This document shows positions 1 to 8,926 of a DNA stretch of 64,000 bases, one piece after another (the stretch's first letter is position 1; each line of letters begins with the position of its first letter). Under the pieces are notes generated by a model. That model was not told where the DNA came from. It saw only the letters and a list, made by a program, of their open reading frames with translations, and ran no database searches. Source of the stretch: Alkalitalea saponilacus (GTDB taxonomy: Bacteria > Bacteroidota > Bacteroidia > Bacteroidales > Marinilabiliaceae); NCBI RefSeq assembly GCF_900168165.1, contig NZ_FUYV01000003.1, positions 124,001-188,000 on the forward strand. The letters are read 5' to 3'. Both the position numbers and the translations under genes were made by a program.

Positions 1-1
1 C

Positions 2-169
2 CCTGAAAACATTTTTGAAGACGGGGAATGGGCAATTTTAGAATGGAGAGACCCAAACGGACTACGTGGGTGTGGATTTTTCCAGATTAAAAACAATAAG
101 ATTATATTTCAACGCGGTTATTGGGATAAACTGTCGTTTTTAAAATTACATAAATTGCCGATTGAATAA
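2..169 (+). CDS. C-terminal end of an NTF2/SnoaL-like protein (partial)
   Basis: An open frame enters from the left edge and stops at 167-169. The last 55 residues include GCGFFQIKNNKIIFQRGYWD and end in LPIE. This is the closing beta-hairpin and tail typical of small NTF2-like (SnoaL-fold) proteins in Bacteroidota, where the line 'KI.FQRGYWDKLSFLK' is common. The fold usually binds a small ligand or acts as an isomerase-like cup; no specific reaction can be assigned here. The stop codon precedes the next ATG by 4 bases, so the two small genes are probably co-transcribed. The start lies outside the window. Confidence 0.6.
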   Translation, partial: PENIFEDGEWAILEWRDPNGLRGCGFFQIKNNKIIFQRGYWDKLSFLKLHKLPIE

Positions 170-173
170 AGGT

Positions 174-659
174 ATGAAAGGTAAAATTATCTATCTTCTA
201 ATTGGACAAAAAGGAAGCGGGAAATCCTTCATTGGAACTCTTATGGAAAAAGAGTTTGGGATAAAATTCATTCGAGTGGAAGAATGGGCTAAGAGAATCA
301 AGAAAGATAGAAATGTTGATAACGAAGCATACTTAAAACAAGTATTTGAAGAAATTGAAAATGGGGTTCGAGACAGCTTAAATGATAAGGATATAATTGT
401 ATTCGAGTCCACAGGACTGACTGAATACTTTGATATAATGCTTGAGAGTTTGAGAAGGGATTTTAAAGTAACAACAATTGGTGTTTATGCAGACAGAACA
501 ACTTGTTCAAAGAGAGTTAAATCCAGAGACCAAGAGATACATATAAACTTTTCAGATGACCAAGTTTTAATGATTAATGAAAAGGTAAGAGAAAGAAATT
601 TTGAAACTGACTTTTCAATAATCAATGAAGATAAATCAGAGAAAGAGCTTATCAATTAA
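174..659 (+). CDS. Small P-loop NTPase, kinase-like (AAA/shikimate-kinase-like fold)
   Basis: The protein has 161 residues from the ATG at 174. A TTG at 162 would overlap the upstream stop and is less likely. Residues 8-17 carry a Walker A motif, LLIGQKGSGKS, straight after the first beta strand. The rest has the size and pattern of a nucleoside or small-molecule kinase fold: an acidic strand (IIVFESTG) near the Walker B position, and a basic lid-like stretch (TCSKRVKSRD) followed by an Asn/Asp-rich C-terminus. It probably phosphorylates a small molecule or acts as a cytoplasmic NTPase; the substrate is unknown. It follows an NTF2-like gene and is followed 60 bases later by a long palindrome. 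This arrangement resembles a small mobile gene cassette. Confidence 0.7.
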   Translation: MKGKIIYLLIGQKGSGKSFIGTLMEKEFGIKFIRVEEWAKRIKKDRNVDNEAYLKQVFEEIENGVRDSLNDKDIIVFESTGLTEYFDIMLESLRRDFKVTTIGVYADRTTCSKRVKSRDQEIHINFSDDQVLMINEKVRERNFETDFSIINEDKSEKELIN

Positions 660-718
660 ATTGCCAAAGATATTGAGCAGTCGATTGACAAATAAGACTG
701 AAATAAGAGACCAAACCG

Positions 719-847
719 CTAACAGCGTGTATGTAGCAATAGCTGGTGAAGTGATAAATTTAAGGTCTGTGCTTTTTATAAATTTTGTGCAAACGGATAG
801 GAAAGTGCTTCTAATCCGCTACTCTACATACAAGCAAAACGTTGTAG
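719..847. repeat. Long imperfect palindrome resembling an integron attC site
   Basis: The left end CTAACAGCG (719-727) is nearly complementary to the right end ACGTTGTAG (839-847). Inside it, TGTATGTAG (728-736) pairs exactly with CTACATACA (824-832). A further hairpin is formed by CGGAT (794-798) and ATCCG (814-818). The layout (CTAAC left box, GTTG right box, paired inner boxes, variable loop, about 129 bp, lying 60 bp after a small accessory gene) matches attC architecture. Similar elements are widespread in Bacteroidota by recollection, not by search. No integrase gene is visible. A 95-residue open frame across it is probably not coding. Confidence 0.5.
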
Positions 848-915
848 AGACAGTCTCAAAATTGAAATCTATAACTCTTCTAATCTTGTCATTTAATATT
901 CTAACAACCTGATTT

Positions 916-1536
916 ATGATTAAAGCTTGCCACCACTGGTTATACGACACTTTTTTTAATTTTTACATTCATCGTATTCTTAAAAAGGATTTTCATTCCA
1001 TAAACATATATGGTGAATGGGATGCGGCAGGCGACAACAGCCAATTAATCATAGGAAACCATGTGAGTTGGTGGGACGGATTTTGGGTTTATTATCTGAA
1101 CAAAAGATTGTTGAAAAAGCAGTTTCATGCCATGATGCTTGAAGAGGAGCTCAAAGCCCGCAGGTTTTTGAGTAAAATAGGTTGTTTTTCTGTTCATCCG
1201 GGTAAACGTTCCGTTGTTGAAAGCCTGAATTATGCCGTTGAACTGTTGCAGGAGCCCGGAAATCTTGTTTTGCTGTATCCTCAGGGAAGGATAGCTTCTT
1301 TCTCGGCAGGCGTTTTGCCATTTGAGCCGGGCATCGAATACATTGCGAAGAAATCCGGAATAAAACAGGTCTTGTTTTATGTGGCGTTGGTGGATTATTT
1401 TTCAAATCGGAAACCGGTATTGAGTTTGTATTTGGGAAAGGGAGAATGGAATGAATCGACAGAAACCTCAATTGAAAACCAATTTGCAGAGTTTTATTCC
1501 GATGCTAAATTAAAACAGTCAAAATGTGCGTTTTGA
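916..1536 (+). CDS. Lysophospholipid acyltransferase family protein (PlsC-like)
   Basis: A 206-residue protein. The acyltransferase motif I, H-x4-D, is seen in GNHVSWWDG (near residue 48), and a motif III-like YPQGRI near residue 120 corresponds to the usual FPEGTR. The family transfers an acyl group from acyl-CoA or acyl-ACP to a lysophospholipid or another lipid acceptor at the inner membrane. The Glu of motif III is replaced by Gln (PQG), which also occurs in divergent Bacteroidota members. The protein is shorter than classic PlsC (about 240), and a hydrophobic N-terminal anchor is weak. It stands alone: an attC-like palindrome lies upstream and 191 non-coding bases lie downstream. The acceptor lipid cannot be inferred. 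Confidence 0.8.
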   Translation: MIKACHHWLYDTFFNFYIHRILKKDFHSINIYGEWDAAGDNSQLIIGNHVSWWDGFWVYYLNKRLLKKQFHAMMLEEELKARRFLSKIGCFSVHPGKRSVVESLNYAVELLQEPGNLVLLYPQGRIASFSAGVLPFEPGIEYIAKKSGIKQVLFYVALVDYFSNRKPVLSLYLGKGEWNESTETSIENQFAEFYSDAKLKQSKCAF

Positions 1537-1727
1537 AAAAAACATTTCCGGTTAGATATACCGATAGGGGTGTGGTAATGGGATTAAGACTGGCTTTAGG
1601 ATATCGGTTTTAACCCGGTGTTTGACGAACGGTGTTTTAATGTTGATAAAACACAATAATTGTTTGACTAACGAAACCTTCAACCCTATTCAGCGTATAA
1701 AAATTACCAATTTAAACCACGCTGAAA

Positions 1728-4613
1728 ATGAAGAGGATGAACTATTGGATACCCCGGTTTTGTGCCTTTTTGGCTGTGATTTTATTATCTACAGTGTTGC
1801 AGGCCACAAATAAAAAAGATAAATGTGTTGAGTGTTTCTCCACAGAAATAATCTCCATAGAGCAAACAGATGATTGTGTAACCATATCTCTGGAAATTCA
1901 TGCAGATAAAACCTGCAAGTTTGCACTTTCACATTTTGTGGTAGCCATTCCATGCGGTACTGTATCCGAAGCATGGAACAGCGGTGGTTGGAAAATGGAG
2001 TACATCATCACCGACCCCACAACGGGTGTACGTGGCTTAAAAGTGGACGATATCAAGGGAATTGGAGAGAAAAGAAAGCCCCGGTCATTCATCCTCACAT
2101 ATACAGTTTGTGGAGACGCTGAATGTCTGGAAACAATCCTGAATGGTTTTCAGGTCTCTTATAAAGCAGCATGGTGTGTATATTATGAAGAAATCATTCC
2201 CGATATTATTGATGAAACGGTTGAACTGGATGCTCAAATCTCAGCGACAGATGTCAGTTGTTACGGAGCATCTGATGGCTCCGTGTTGGTTGAAGTTTCC
2301 GGTGGAGAATTACCCTACAGTTATTTATGGGAAAATGGTGCTGAGACAGCCGTTTTGGAAAATGTTCCGGCAGGTCATTATTCAGTTTTGATTACAGATG
2401 CCGCCGGTAATTCCATTGAGCTTTCTCAGGAGGTAACTCAGCCTTCCCTCATTAATATTTCAGCTTCTTACCTACCGGCCACATGCACTGAAGCCGACGG
2501 ACAGATTGAACTGAATGTTACCGGAGGAACCGGGGATTTCCAGTTCCAATGGAGTAATGGAGCCGAAAGTGCAAATATTTATAATCTGGAAGCGGGGAGT
2601 TACACTGTAACGGTTACGGATGAAGCGGGGTGTACTGTTTCACGTTCCTACTATGTGAACAGCCAGTCGCCCATTCAAATTACGGGAGTCACCAATCGCC
2701 CTGCTTGTCACGAATCCAATGCCGGAACCATCGATATCAATGTCACAGGTGGCACCGAGCCATATAGTTTTCAATGGTCGAATGGCGCTACAACGCAGAA
2801 TCTGAGCGGACTAAGAACCGGATCTTACCGCGTGACGGTAACCGATGCCGAAGGTTGTACTCAGACTCGCTCTTTTATGATAACCAGAGAAGTGTTTTAC
2901 ACCTCAGTGCAGGTTACCCACGCCGATTGTCAGGGGGAAGGCGGCTCTGCCGTTCTCATCCCAAATAATGGAACAGCACCTTATACCGCAAGTTGGAGTA
3001 CCGGTGATACGGGTTTGGAAGTTGAAAACCTTTCTGCCGGTCAGTATTCTGTATTGGTTACAGATGCAAATGGCTGTCAAATATCACAACAGGTAAATAT
3101 TCAGGCGGATAATGCCGTGCAGTTGAATGTGGCGTTGAGTTCTCTGTCCTGTGATGCCAGCGGATCCGTTACGGTTGATTTGTCAGCCGAAGGGGGAGAG
3201 GCTCCTTACCAATTTTACCTCAATGGAGAATTAACAGACTCTCATTTCACGATTGACGCCGATGGAAATTACCTGATATCCGTCACCGACCAGAAGGGGT
3301 GTACCGCAAGTGAAAACATCTCAGTCAACCTTTCGGAGCAGGCACTGAACCTGAATGTTGAGGTGATCCAACCCGACTGTTTTAATCCACAATCGGGTGT
3401 TGCCAAGCTCCTTGTAACCGGCGGAACTGAACCATATACCATATATTGGAATGGAACTGAAGAAGCCGTACTTGAGAAAAACCTTTCTTCGGGATCTTAT
3501 GAAATTCATGTGGTGGATGCCATGGGTTGTGAGGCTTTTTCGTCTTTTGTTATAGATGAGATAACAATGCCCGAGGTAAATATTTTGTCTTCTAATAATC
3601 CTGAATGTGAAAGTATTGATAATTGGCTTTATGCCGAAGTGAGTAATGTTGAAGGGTATGAATGGATGATCGATTCGGAATCATCCGGATGGGTGATTAC
3701 AGATTATACTGCAACTACGTTGCAGTATATTGCAGGAACCGGAAGTGCTGTAATCAGCTTAATGGTTACTTCGCCCAACGGGTGTGAAGCTTTCGATTCC
3801 ATCGAGTTAACATGTTCCACTGATGATGCCGGGAACGATGATGACCCGGGAACACCCGGTGATGGTGACAATTCTGACTCAGACGGAGACGAACCCGGTG
3901 ATGGAGGAAATCCCGATGATAATGGAGATGATACTGGAGACCAGCCTGATTCCGGGTGCATGACGGGCTGCATTTGGTTGGATAAAGTAATAATTACTGA
4001 TTCATATAAGAACTGTGAGAAGTATGAATTAACTTTTGTTACCGATGGTAGTTGTCGATACGATTTATCTCATTTGGTGATTGATTTGGATGGATATACA
4101 GCATACAAAGTTTCCAATTCTCGGAATTGGAAACAGGAAATCAATCTCACAGACCCAAAATCGGGTTTAAATGGAATTAAAATTGACGTAATAAAGGGCT
4201 TTGGAAAAACTGCCGGCGACAGCTTTACCGTATCATTTAAACTTTGTGATGCCACAGAGTTCTATTCAGGTTTATTTTTGGTGGCATTCAAAGCCGGAAG
4301 ATGTCTTGAAATTGTTGAACTCAGCTCAGAAGTTAATACGGTAAACGCAGGGTATCTTCAAATGATAACCTATCCAAATCCTTCGGCTGACGACACTTGG
4401 TTTGAGTTTGAATCCAAAGTTGACACCCATGGAAAACTAATCATTTATAACCAGGCAGGTGTTCCGGTAGAAACCATTTTTGATGGTAAAATGCGTAAAG
4501 GTGTTGTCTATCGAACTAAATTCAGCGGCAATGGCAACGATAAAATTTTATTCTATCAAATGGTTACAGGTCACGATAAAAAGGATGGAAAATTGTTGAG
4601 GATAGTTAATTAA
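1728..4613 (+). CDS. T9SS-exported SprB-repeat surface protein with duplicated flanking domain
   Basis: The protein has 961 residues and a signal peptide (hydrophobic core around residues 9-24). Residues about 30-135 form a Cys-containing domain. About six SprB-type repeats follow (about 180-615), each with a GGT.PY.F.WSNGA...NL..G.Y.V.VTDA.GC pattern. After a non-repeat segment, an Asp/Gly/Pro-rich linker (about 698-745) leads to a second copy of the N-terminal domain (about 746-845). Shared landmarks are the 'C..DLSHLV/FALSHFV' line, 'ITDP.TGVRGLK.DDIKG/LTDPKSGLNGIKIDVIKG' and a closing Cys. The last 85 residues form a T9SS type A sorting domain, starting YPNPSADDTW. SprB repeats are known from the gliding adhesin of Flavobacterium johnsoniae, so an adhesive surface role is likely. 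A strong terminator follows. An alternative start at residue 4 is possible. Confidence 0.85.
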   Translation: MKRMNYWIPRFCAFLAVILLSTVLQATNKKDKCVECFSTEIISIEQTDDCVTISLEIHADKTCKFALSHFVVAIPCGTVSEAWNSGGWKMEYIITDPTTGVRGLKVDDIKGIGEKRKPRSFILTYTVCGDAECLETILNGFQVSYKAAWCVYYEEIIPDIIDETVELDAQISATDVSCYGASDGSVLVEVSGGELPYSYLWENGAETAVLENVPAGHYSVLITDAAGNSIELSQEVTQPSLINISASYLPATCTEADGQIELNVTGGTGDFQFQWSNGAESANIYNLEAGSYTVTVTDEAGCTVSRSYYVNSQSPIQITGVTNRPACHESNAGTIDINVTGGTEPYSFQWSNGATTQNLSGLRTGSYRVTVTDAEGCTQTRSFMITREVFYTSVQVTHADCQGEGGSAVLIPNNGTAPYTASWSTGDTGLEVENLSAGQYSVLVTDANGCQISQQVNIQADNAVQLNVALSSLSCDASGSVTVDLSAEGGEAPYQFYLNGELTDSHFTIDADGNYLISVTDQKGCTASENISVNLSEQALNLNVEVIQPDCFNPQSGVAKLLVTGGTEPYTIYWNGTEEAVLEKNLSSGSYEIHVVDAMGCEAFSSFVIDEITMPEVNILSSNNPECESIDNWLYAEVSNVEGYEWMIDSESSGWVITDYTATTLQYIAGTGSAVISLMVTSPNGCEAFDSIELTCSTDDAGNDDDPGTPGDGDNSDSDGDEPGDGGNPDDNGDDTGDQPDSGCMTGCIWLDKVIITDSYKNCEKYELTFVTDGSCRYDLSHLVIDLDGYTAYKVSNSRNWKQEINLTDPKSGLNGIKIDVIKGFGKTAGDSFTVSFKLCDATEFYSGLFLVAFKAGRCLEIVELSSEVNTVNAGYLQMITYPNPSADDTWFEFESKVDTHGKLIIYNQAGVPVETIFDGKMRKGVVYRTKFSGNGNDKILFYQMVTGHDKKDGKLLRIVN

Positions 4614-4910
4614 TACGGGATTAGCAGCCCAAGCAATCGCTCTTAAAAGAATAGAGAAATTGCCTTGGATAGCGTGATTCAGTCATTGATATAATTACGA
4701 AATTTGGTGAGGTATTCCGATTTGTATCGGAATACCTCATTTTTTGATATTTGTGACAGCAGTCCGATGCTATTCTTTAATTATTACACTCCACAATGAT
4801 GAGATTCCCTTTCGGTGCTATCAAAAAATAAAAGCACTTCTTGGTTGTGAGAAATTCATTGTTTGAAATTCTGTGGGATGATCCTTGATATAGTCATCAT
4901 ACCTCTATGT
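4614..4910. other. Intergenic region between convergent genes
   Basis: 297 bases separate the SprB-repeat gene from the convergent DUF3857 gene. Apart from the terminator hairpin at 4708-4745, no gene, repeat or other structure was recognised. Confidence 0.7.
4708..4745 (+). terminator. Rho-independent terminator after the SprB-repeat gene
   Basis: A perfect 14-bp stem (TGAGGTATTCCGAT at 4708-4721, complement at 4726-4739) encloses the loop TTGT and is followed by a run of T. It lies 94 bases after the upstream stop codon. Confidence 0.9.
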
Positions 4911-6893
4911 TTAGATCTTCCTCAAAACAATCCTTTCGTTTTGTTTCTCAATTTTATGAATCATAAAGTCTCTCAGGTATTCATAATTTGATGGAGATAC
5001 AATTGTTTCGTTGCGGATGTATCTATAATGAATCTGAATTGTATTATCAGAAATGGAAATATTATAAAGCATGCTGCCGATGTTCTCCGGCAGAATCATC
5101 TGAACTGGTTGAGGCGTTGATTCAATCTTATACCCTTCAGGGGTTTGGAATGTTATCAGGTAGGTCTCAATTCCTGCATCGGGATAAAACACAGCAAACT
5201 CTCTCTTCTCAGATTTAAATGGTGACTCATCGGTTTGCCATAAAAGCAGAGGTGAGATATACAACATATCTCCAATTTGTTCAATATATCCGTTACTGGT
5301 AAATTCAAATGTTTCAACAACTTGGTTTGATATGTCTTTTAATCCTTCAACGTTGTATGAAGTTATATCAATCGATGGGTGTTTATCCATTAAACTCTTT
5401 ATGTATTCTTCTTCATTTTGATGGCTGCGAATTTGTGATCTTTTTACGATAGAAGAATGATTCAAATAGGTTAATCTAGCTGTACAATTAATTGTTAAAT
5501 CATCATTTAATTGTATGATTGCGATTGTCTGCTTTGAACCCTTATTTGGGTTTTCGATTTCAATTCTTTTTCCCGAATTACTGCTTTCTATTAAAATGCC
5601 ATCCAGGTTCAGCGCTCTTAGCGGTAAATAACCAACCAACATGTTTTTATCTGTGGCATCTAAAAGCATCATGTTCTCCTCTCTTTGAATGGCAATTATC
5701 AGATAGTTAAGTTGTTGATATGTTGGGTGAGCAAGGTTGAGAAAACCATTGTTTCTGGAGCTCATAACAACTGGCTTCGCGTCGATATTCGAACTTTTTA
5801 GCATGTTTAGCAGAAGGAGATTTATGTCTCCTATATTTCCAGTTCTCTCTGAAAGTAGATTTCGTACACCATTTTGTGCCAATTCTCCGTAATTCCCATT
5901 CCACTCATGGTTGTCACGTACATAGTAGTAAATTTTTTCAATTCTCTCTATTTCCGGTAAGTCAGTGATCTCTGCCAAGAATGACTCTGTTTCACGAATT
6001 CTGGTTGTAATTTGTCCTCCAAAATTCCTGTCCTCCATTAATGACCTTACGATGTCACCCCAGGTTCTTGAAAAGCTTATTGTCCGACTGTGAGGGGGAT
6101 GGAGCTCCGATAACTCATACGTAATTGCTGACTGGTAATTACTCATTGATGGAACGAATGGTTCTGGTCGAAGAGCAGGTACATTGTGAGCAATATAGTT
6201 GTCTCTGCTTACTTTAAAGGTTACTCGATATGAGTTTCCTGAAGAGTCGATGAATGTTTCTCCTTCATTATATTCAGAATTCTGAATATCCATAATTAGA
6301 GGTAGTCCTTTGGTTGATCTGTTAAAGATAAAATATTCAGGGATATCAACGATGTATTCAGAATAGTCAACAGGGATGGTGTGTTGTTTAATAAAAGGCT
6401 GAAAAGAAGATCGGGCGGGCTCTACGATTTCATAGTCAATATCTATTATCGATCCAGCCACAACTCCTGGCATGGCAAATCTGCGTAGATTAGTAAATTG
6501 TGAAACATCCTCGGTATAAATATCTCTATTGTTAAGTCTGATTTCAACCTCTTTACCATCTTCCAGGTTGTAAGTGTATGCTCTGAATCTGGCAAATTGC
6601 GCATCTTTTGAATAAGGTATGTCAAAGTCACCCCACGATTGTCCATCCTGAGTGTATATTTTAATCCTTTGATGTAATCGTGTTCTCAATTGAAATCCAA
6701 CAGACCGATTATAAGTGATACTTCGTCTACAGGATTGATAGAGTATGGCTGCCTCGGCCTCGGGATCCAATGGATGAGATGTTTGTTTCAGATCTTCTTT
6801 TGGAATTCTCCTGAATCTAACATTGGGTTCGTTTGCCAGTGATAGGCTGGATGTTGCGATGAAAAAAAGAATGAGAGCCAGATGAAGTTTCAT
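4911..6893 (-). CDS. DUF3857 protein with transglutaminase-like domain lacking the catalytic Cys
   Basis: 660 residues with an N-terminal signal peptide (MKLHLALILFFIATSSLSLA). An N-terminal DUF3857 beta domain (about 60-260) is followed by a transglutaminase-like core (about 290-420) and a C-terminal DUF3858-like beta domain. The core has the line GNIGDINLLLLNML (near residue 357), then a His segment (LAHPTYQQLNYL) and LLDATD. The position that is Cys in an active transglutaminase (GDC) is Ile here (GDI), so cysteine catalysis is not expected; this GDIN form is common in the family. The start overlaps the stop of the upstream gene by 4 bases (ATGA), so the two are translationally coupled. 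They probably act as a periplasmic or surface pair; the substrate is unknown. Confidence 0.85.
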   Translation of the reverse strand: MKLHLALILFFIATSSLSLANEPNVRFRRIPKEDLKQTSHPLDPEAEAAILYQSCRRSITYNRSVGFQLRTRLHQRIKIYTQDGQSWGDFDIPYSKDAQFARFRAYTYNLEDGKEVEIRLNNRDIYTEDVSQFTNLRRFAMPGVVAGSIIDIDYEIVEPARSSFQPFIKQHTIPVDYSEYIVDIPEYFIFNRSTKGLPLIMDIQNSEYNEGETFIDSSGNSYRVTFKVSRDNYIAHNVPALRPEPFVPSMSNYQSAITYELSELHPPHSRTISFSRTWGDIVRSLMEDRNFGGQITTRIRETESFLAEITDLPEIERIEKIYYYVRDNHEWNGNYGELAQNGVRNLLSERTGNIGDINLLLLNMLKSSNIDAKPVVMSSRNNGFLNLAHPTYQQLNYLIIAIQREENMMLLDATDKNMLVGYLPLRALNLDGILIESSNSGKRIEIENPNKGSKQTIAIIQLNDDLTINCTARLTYLNHSSIVKRSQIRSHQNEEEYIKSLMDKHPSIDITSYNVEGLKDISNQVVETFEFTSNGYIEQIGDMLYISPLLLWQTDESPFKSEKREFAVFYPDAGIETYLITFQTPEGYKIESTPQPVQMILPENIGSMLYNISISDNTIQIHYRYIRNETIVSPSNYEYLRDFMIHKIEKQNERIVLRKI

Positions 6894-8812
6894 GGTTGTT
6901 GGTTTGTTTTAATGAGTACTATATTGGATTGATCAAGGCTGGCAACACTTCTCCTGAATTGTTGGTAATCACTATAAAGTTCTGGTTTGAATGTTCCACT
7001 TTTTACCCAGAGGTAGCGGTTAATAATTATCGTTCGATCGTCTTCTTTTTCTATGGTAAGGTGATAGACTCCAAACTTTGTTTCAATTTTGTCGATATTT
7101 GGGATGGCCTCAATTTCATATCCTTCGGGAATGATGAATTTAAACTGATCCTGGTCGATATAACCTCGGTCGATAACTAAGGGATTTATTCTTTCTGGGT
7201 ATCTTGGAGGTATATATTGATTGCGGCTAAAGAATCCTGAAGGTATTAGAATTCTGTCTCCACTTCTCGATCCATAAGATCTGGCCTCTATGTCCATTGC
7301 TTCTTCAAAAGAAAGGCTGATTTTGTCATTGTTCAGTTCGATGTTTTTAACGGTCATCCCTTGGAAATAGCTCCATCTTTTTTTATACATCTCTTCCAAA
7401 TCTGACTGCCTGGTATTTAGCAAAAGGTATTTTCTATCATAACGAATGCCGTACGATCTTATCTTTACAGATGCTTCAATTGTGCCATCTTCGAGGAGAA
7501 TTATATTTGCTTGTGATTTCCTTAGATTCAGGGTGTCGGGGTAAATGGTGGTTCTCTTCACAATGGCACCATCATCTTTTATTACCAATGTTTTTCGATT
7601 GTCTGAATGGGTTCCGATAAATCCAAAAGGTATGGATTGGTCTGTAGTTTCAACCCAGAGTGTTGTATCAGCTAGTGGAACGCATACAATAATGTGATTT
7701 CCTTGTATTGCTACCTGGGAAGTGTCTATGTCCACCGGTCTGTTCCCGGCATGAACTATGGAATAGTAGGCCGGAATACCGGCCTGACGGAACAGAGCCA
7801 TGGTATAAAATGAAAGTGCTTTGCAATCACCATAACCCATCTGATCTACAGTTTCTACTGTTAATGGCTTCCAGCCACCAATTCCTATGGCAACGTCGAT
7901 ATAACGGGTTTTGGATTGCACCATTTCAAAAATTCGGCGAGCCATTTCTATGGTGTCATTGCCCACTTGCGATTTAATTAACTCTATTTCACGAATGGTG
8001 CTTGTAGGAACATTGTCCCGCCCTTTCAGCATATTGTTGTAGTACCACTTACCAAATTCTTGCCAGGTTTCAGCTTTGCCTTTGTACCCCTCAAGTTGAA
8101 AGTGGTTGAGCGATAACCTGCCGCTTGGAAGCATGAGGCCATAAGCAGGTGCATTTGACTCCTCATTAATGACCGGAATTGATTTTGCAGATGCTTTGTA
8201 AATTCCACTTAGATGTTCCCGTTCTATCTGGTATTCCTCAAATAATCTTTCGCTTTTTGTTAATTTCCACTCTGATGGGTAATTGAGTTGAAAAGAACTC
8301 TTCTCTACACTTTGATTACTGCTTTGTATTGGTCGCCAAATAGGTATAAACGCAGTATTTCCACCGCTGTATTCCATTCTAAAAACGATGGTATATGGAT
8401 ACCTGCCGGGAGAATAGTCGAAGTATTTGATTCGATGATCGGTAAAAGAATTGGAAGAAGTAACAACACTGGCATCATGAATATCTCTTTTCCTAAGTCT
8501 TGTGATTTGCCTTCCATTGGCATCATAAACTGTTGCCTGCATTTTTCGAATTCGGCTGTTGTTGTTGTAAAAGCCCCCCGGCATCATGTGATAGTTGCCT
8601 GATGCATTGAAAATGGTCACAGCCCATTCAATGGTTTCATTCATTTGGTATCTGGGAGTTATTTCAACCGAGTGGTTGAAATAACGAATAACAGAATTCG
8701 CATCTTTTTTTAATTCCTCCGGAATATGGGTTACAGCTAATTCCTGTGCGAATAGGTGAGAGCTAATAATCCAAAAGACGCTTATTAGACTAATTCTAAA
8801 TAAGCTTAACAT
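6890..8812 (-). CDS. DUF3857 / transglutaminase-like exported protein
   Basis: 640 residues with a signal peptide ending near FAQ (residue 23). DUF3857 occupies about 55-230. The transglutaminase-like core near residues 290-400 carries the classic MGYGDCKALSFYT with Cys330, then a His in the GNHIIVCVPL line and the following 'WVETTDQS' Asp. A C-terminal DUF3858-like domain follows. Unlike its downstream partner, this copy keeps the Cys and could be an active thiol peptidase or transglutaminase acting in the periplasm. The first gene of a two-gene operon, it has a candidate promoter with a large inverted repeat just upstream of the ATG. The true substrate is unknown. Confidence 0.85.
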   Translation of the reverse strand: MLSLFRISLISVFWIISSHLFAQELAVTHIPEELKKDANSVIRYFNHSVEITPRYQMNETIEWAVTIFNASGNYHMMPGGFYNNNSRIRKMQATVYDANGRQITRLRKRDIHDASVVTSSNSFTDHRIKYFDYSPGRYPYTIVFRMEYSGGNTAFIPIWRPIQSSNQSVEKSSFQLNYPSEWKLTKSERLFEEYQIEREHLSGIYKASAKSIPVINEESNAPAYGLMLPSGRLSLNHFQLEGYKGKAETWQEFGKWYYNNMLKGRDNVPTSTIREIELIKSQVGNDTIEMARRIFEMVQSKTRYIDVAIGIGGWKPLTVETVDQMGYGDCKALSFYTMALFRQAGIPAYYSIVHAGNRPVDIDTSQVAIQGNHIIVCVPLADTTLWVETTDQSIPFGFIGTHSDNRKTLVIKDDGAIVKRTTIYPDTLNLRKSQANIILLEDGTIEASVKIRSYGIRYDRKYLLLNTRQSDLEEMYKKRWSYFQGMTVKNIELNNDKISLSFEEAMDIEARSYGSRSGDRILIPSGFFSRNQYIPPRYPERINPLVIDRGYIDQDQFKFIIPEGYEIEAIPNIDKIETKFGVYHLTIEKEDDRTIIINRYLWVKSGTFKPELYSDYQQFRRSVASLDQSNIVLIKTNQQP

Positions 8813-8815
8813 ATA

Positions 8816-8862
8816 TTTACGGAAATTTTATATTTTTTTCAAATATATAAATTTTCCGTAAA
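8816..8862 (-). promoter_or_regulatory. Inverted repeat surrounding a -7 box upstream of the DUF3857 operon
   Basis: Two 18-base arms (8816-8833 and 8845-8862, reading TTTACGGAAAWTTTATAT) are complementary except at one position. On the minus strand, TATATTTG at 8840-8847 matches the Bacteroidota -7 consensus TAnnTTTG and lies in the loop and inner arm. The ATG begins at 8812, so the leader would be about 20 bases. The site could be an operator or an RNA hairpin that masks the start. No clear -33 box is visible. Confidence 0.5.
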
Positions 8863-8926
8863 TACTCTCTCGAAGAATTTTGGAATTTGACCAATTGCTG
8901 CATTTATTCAATGAATGACTTACCCT

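Noticed and set aside
162-173. TTG start for the P-loop NTPase
   Set aside because: It overlaps the stop of the upstream gene and adds only four residues; the ATG at 174 leads directly into the first strand before Walker A.
625-912. 95-residue open frame on the plus strand
   Set aside because: It runs over the attC-like palindrome, overlaps the preceding gene and has no recognisable domain or signal; the palindrome explains the sequence better.
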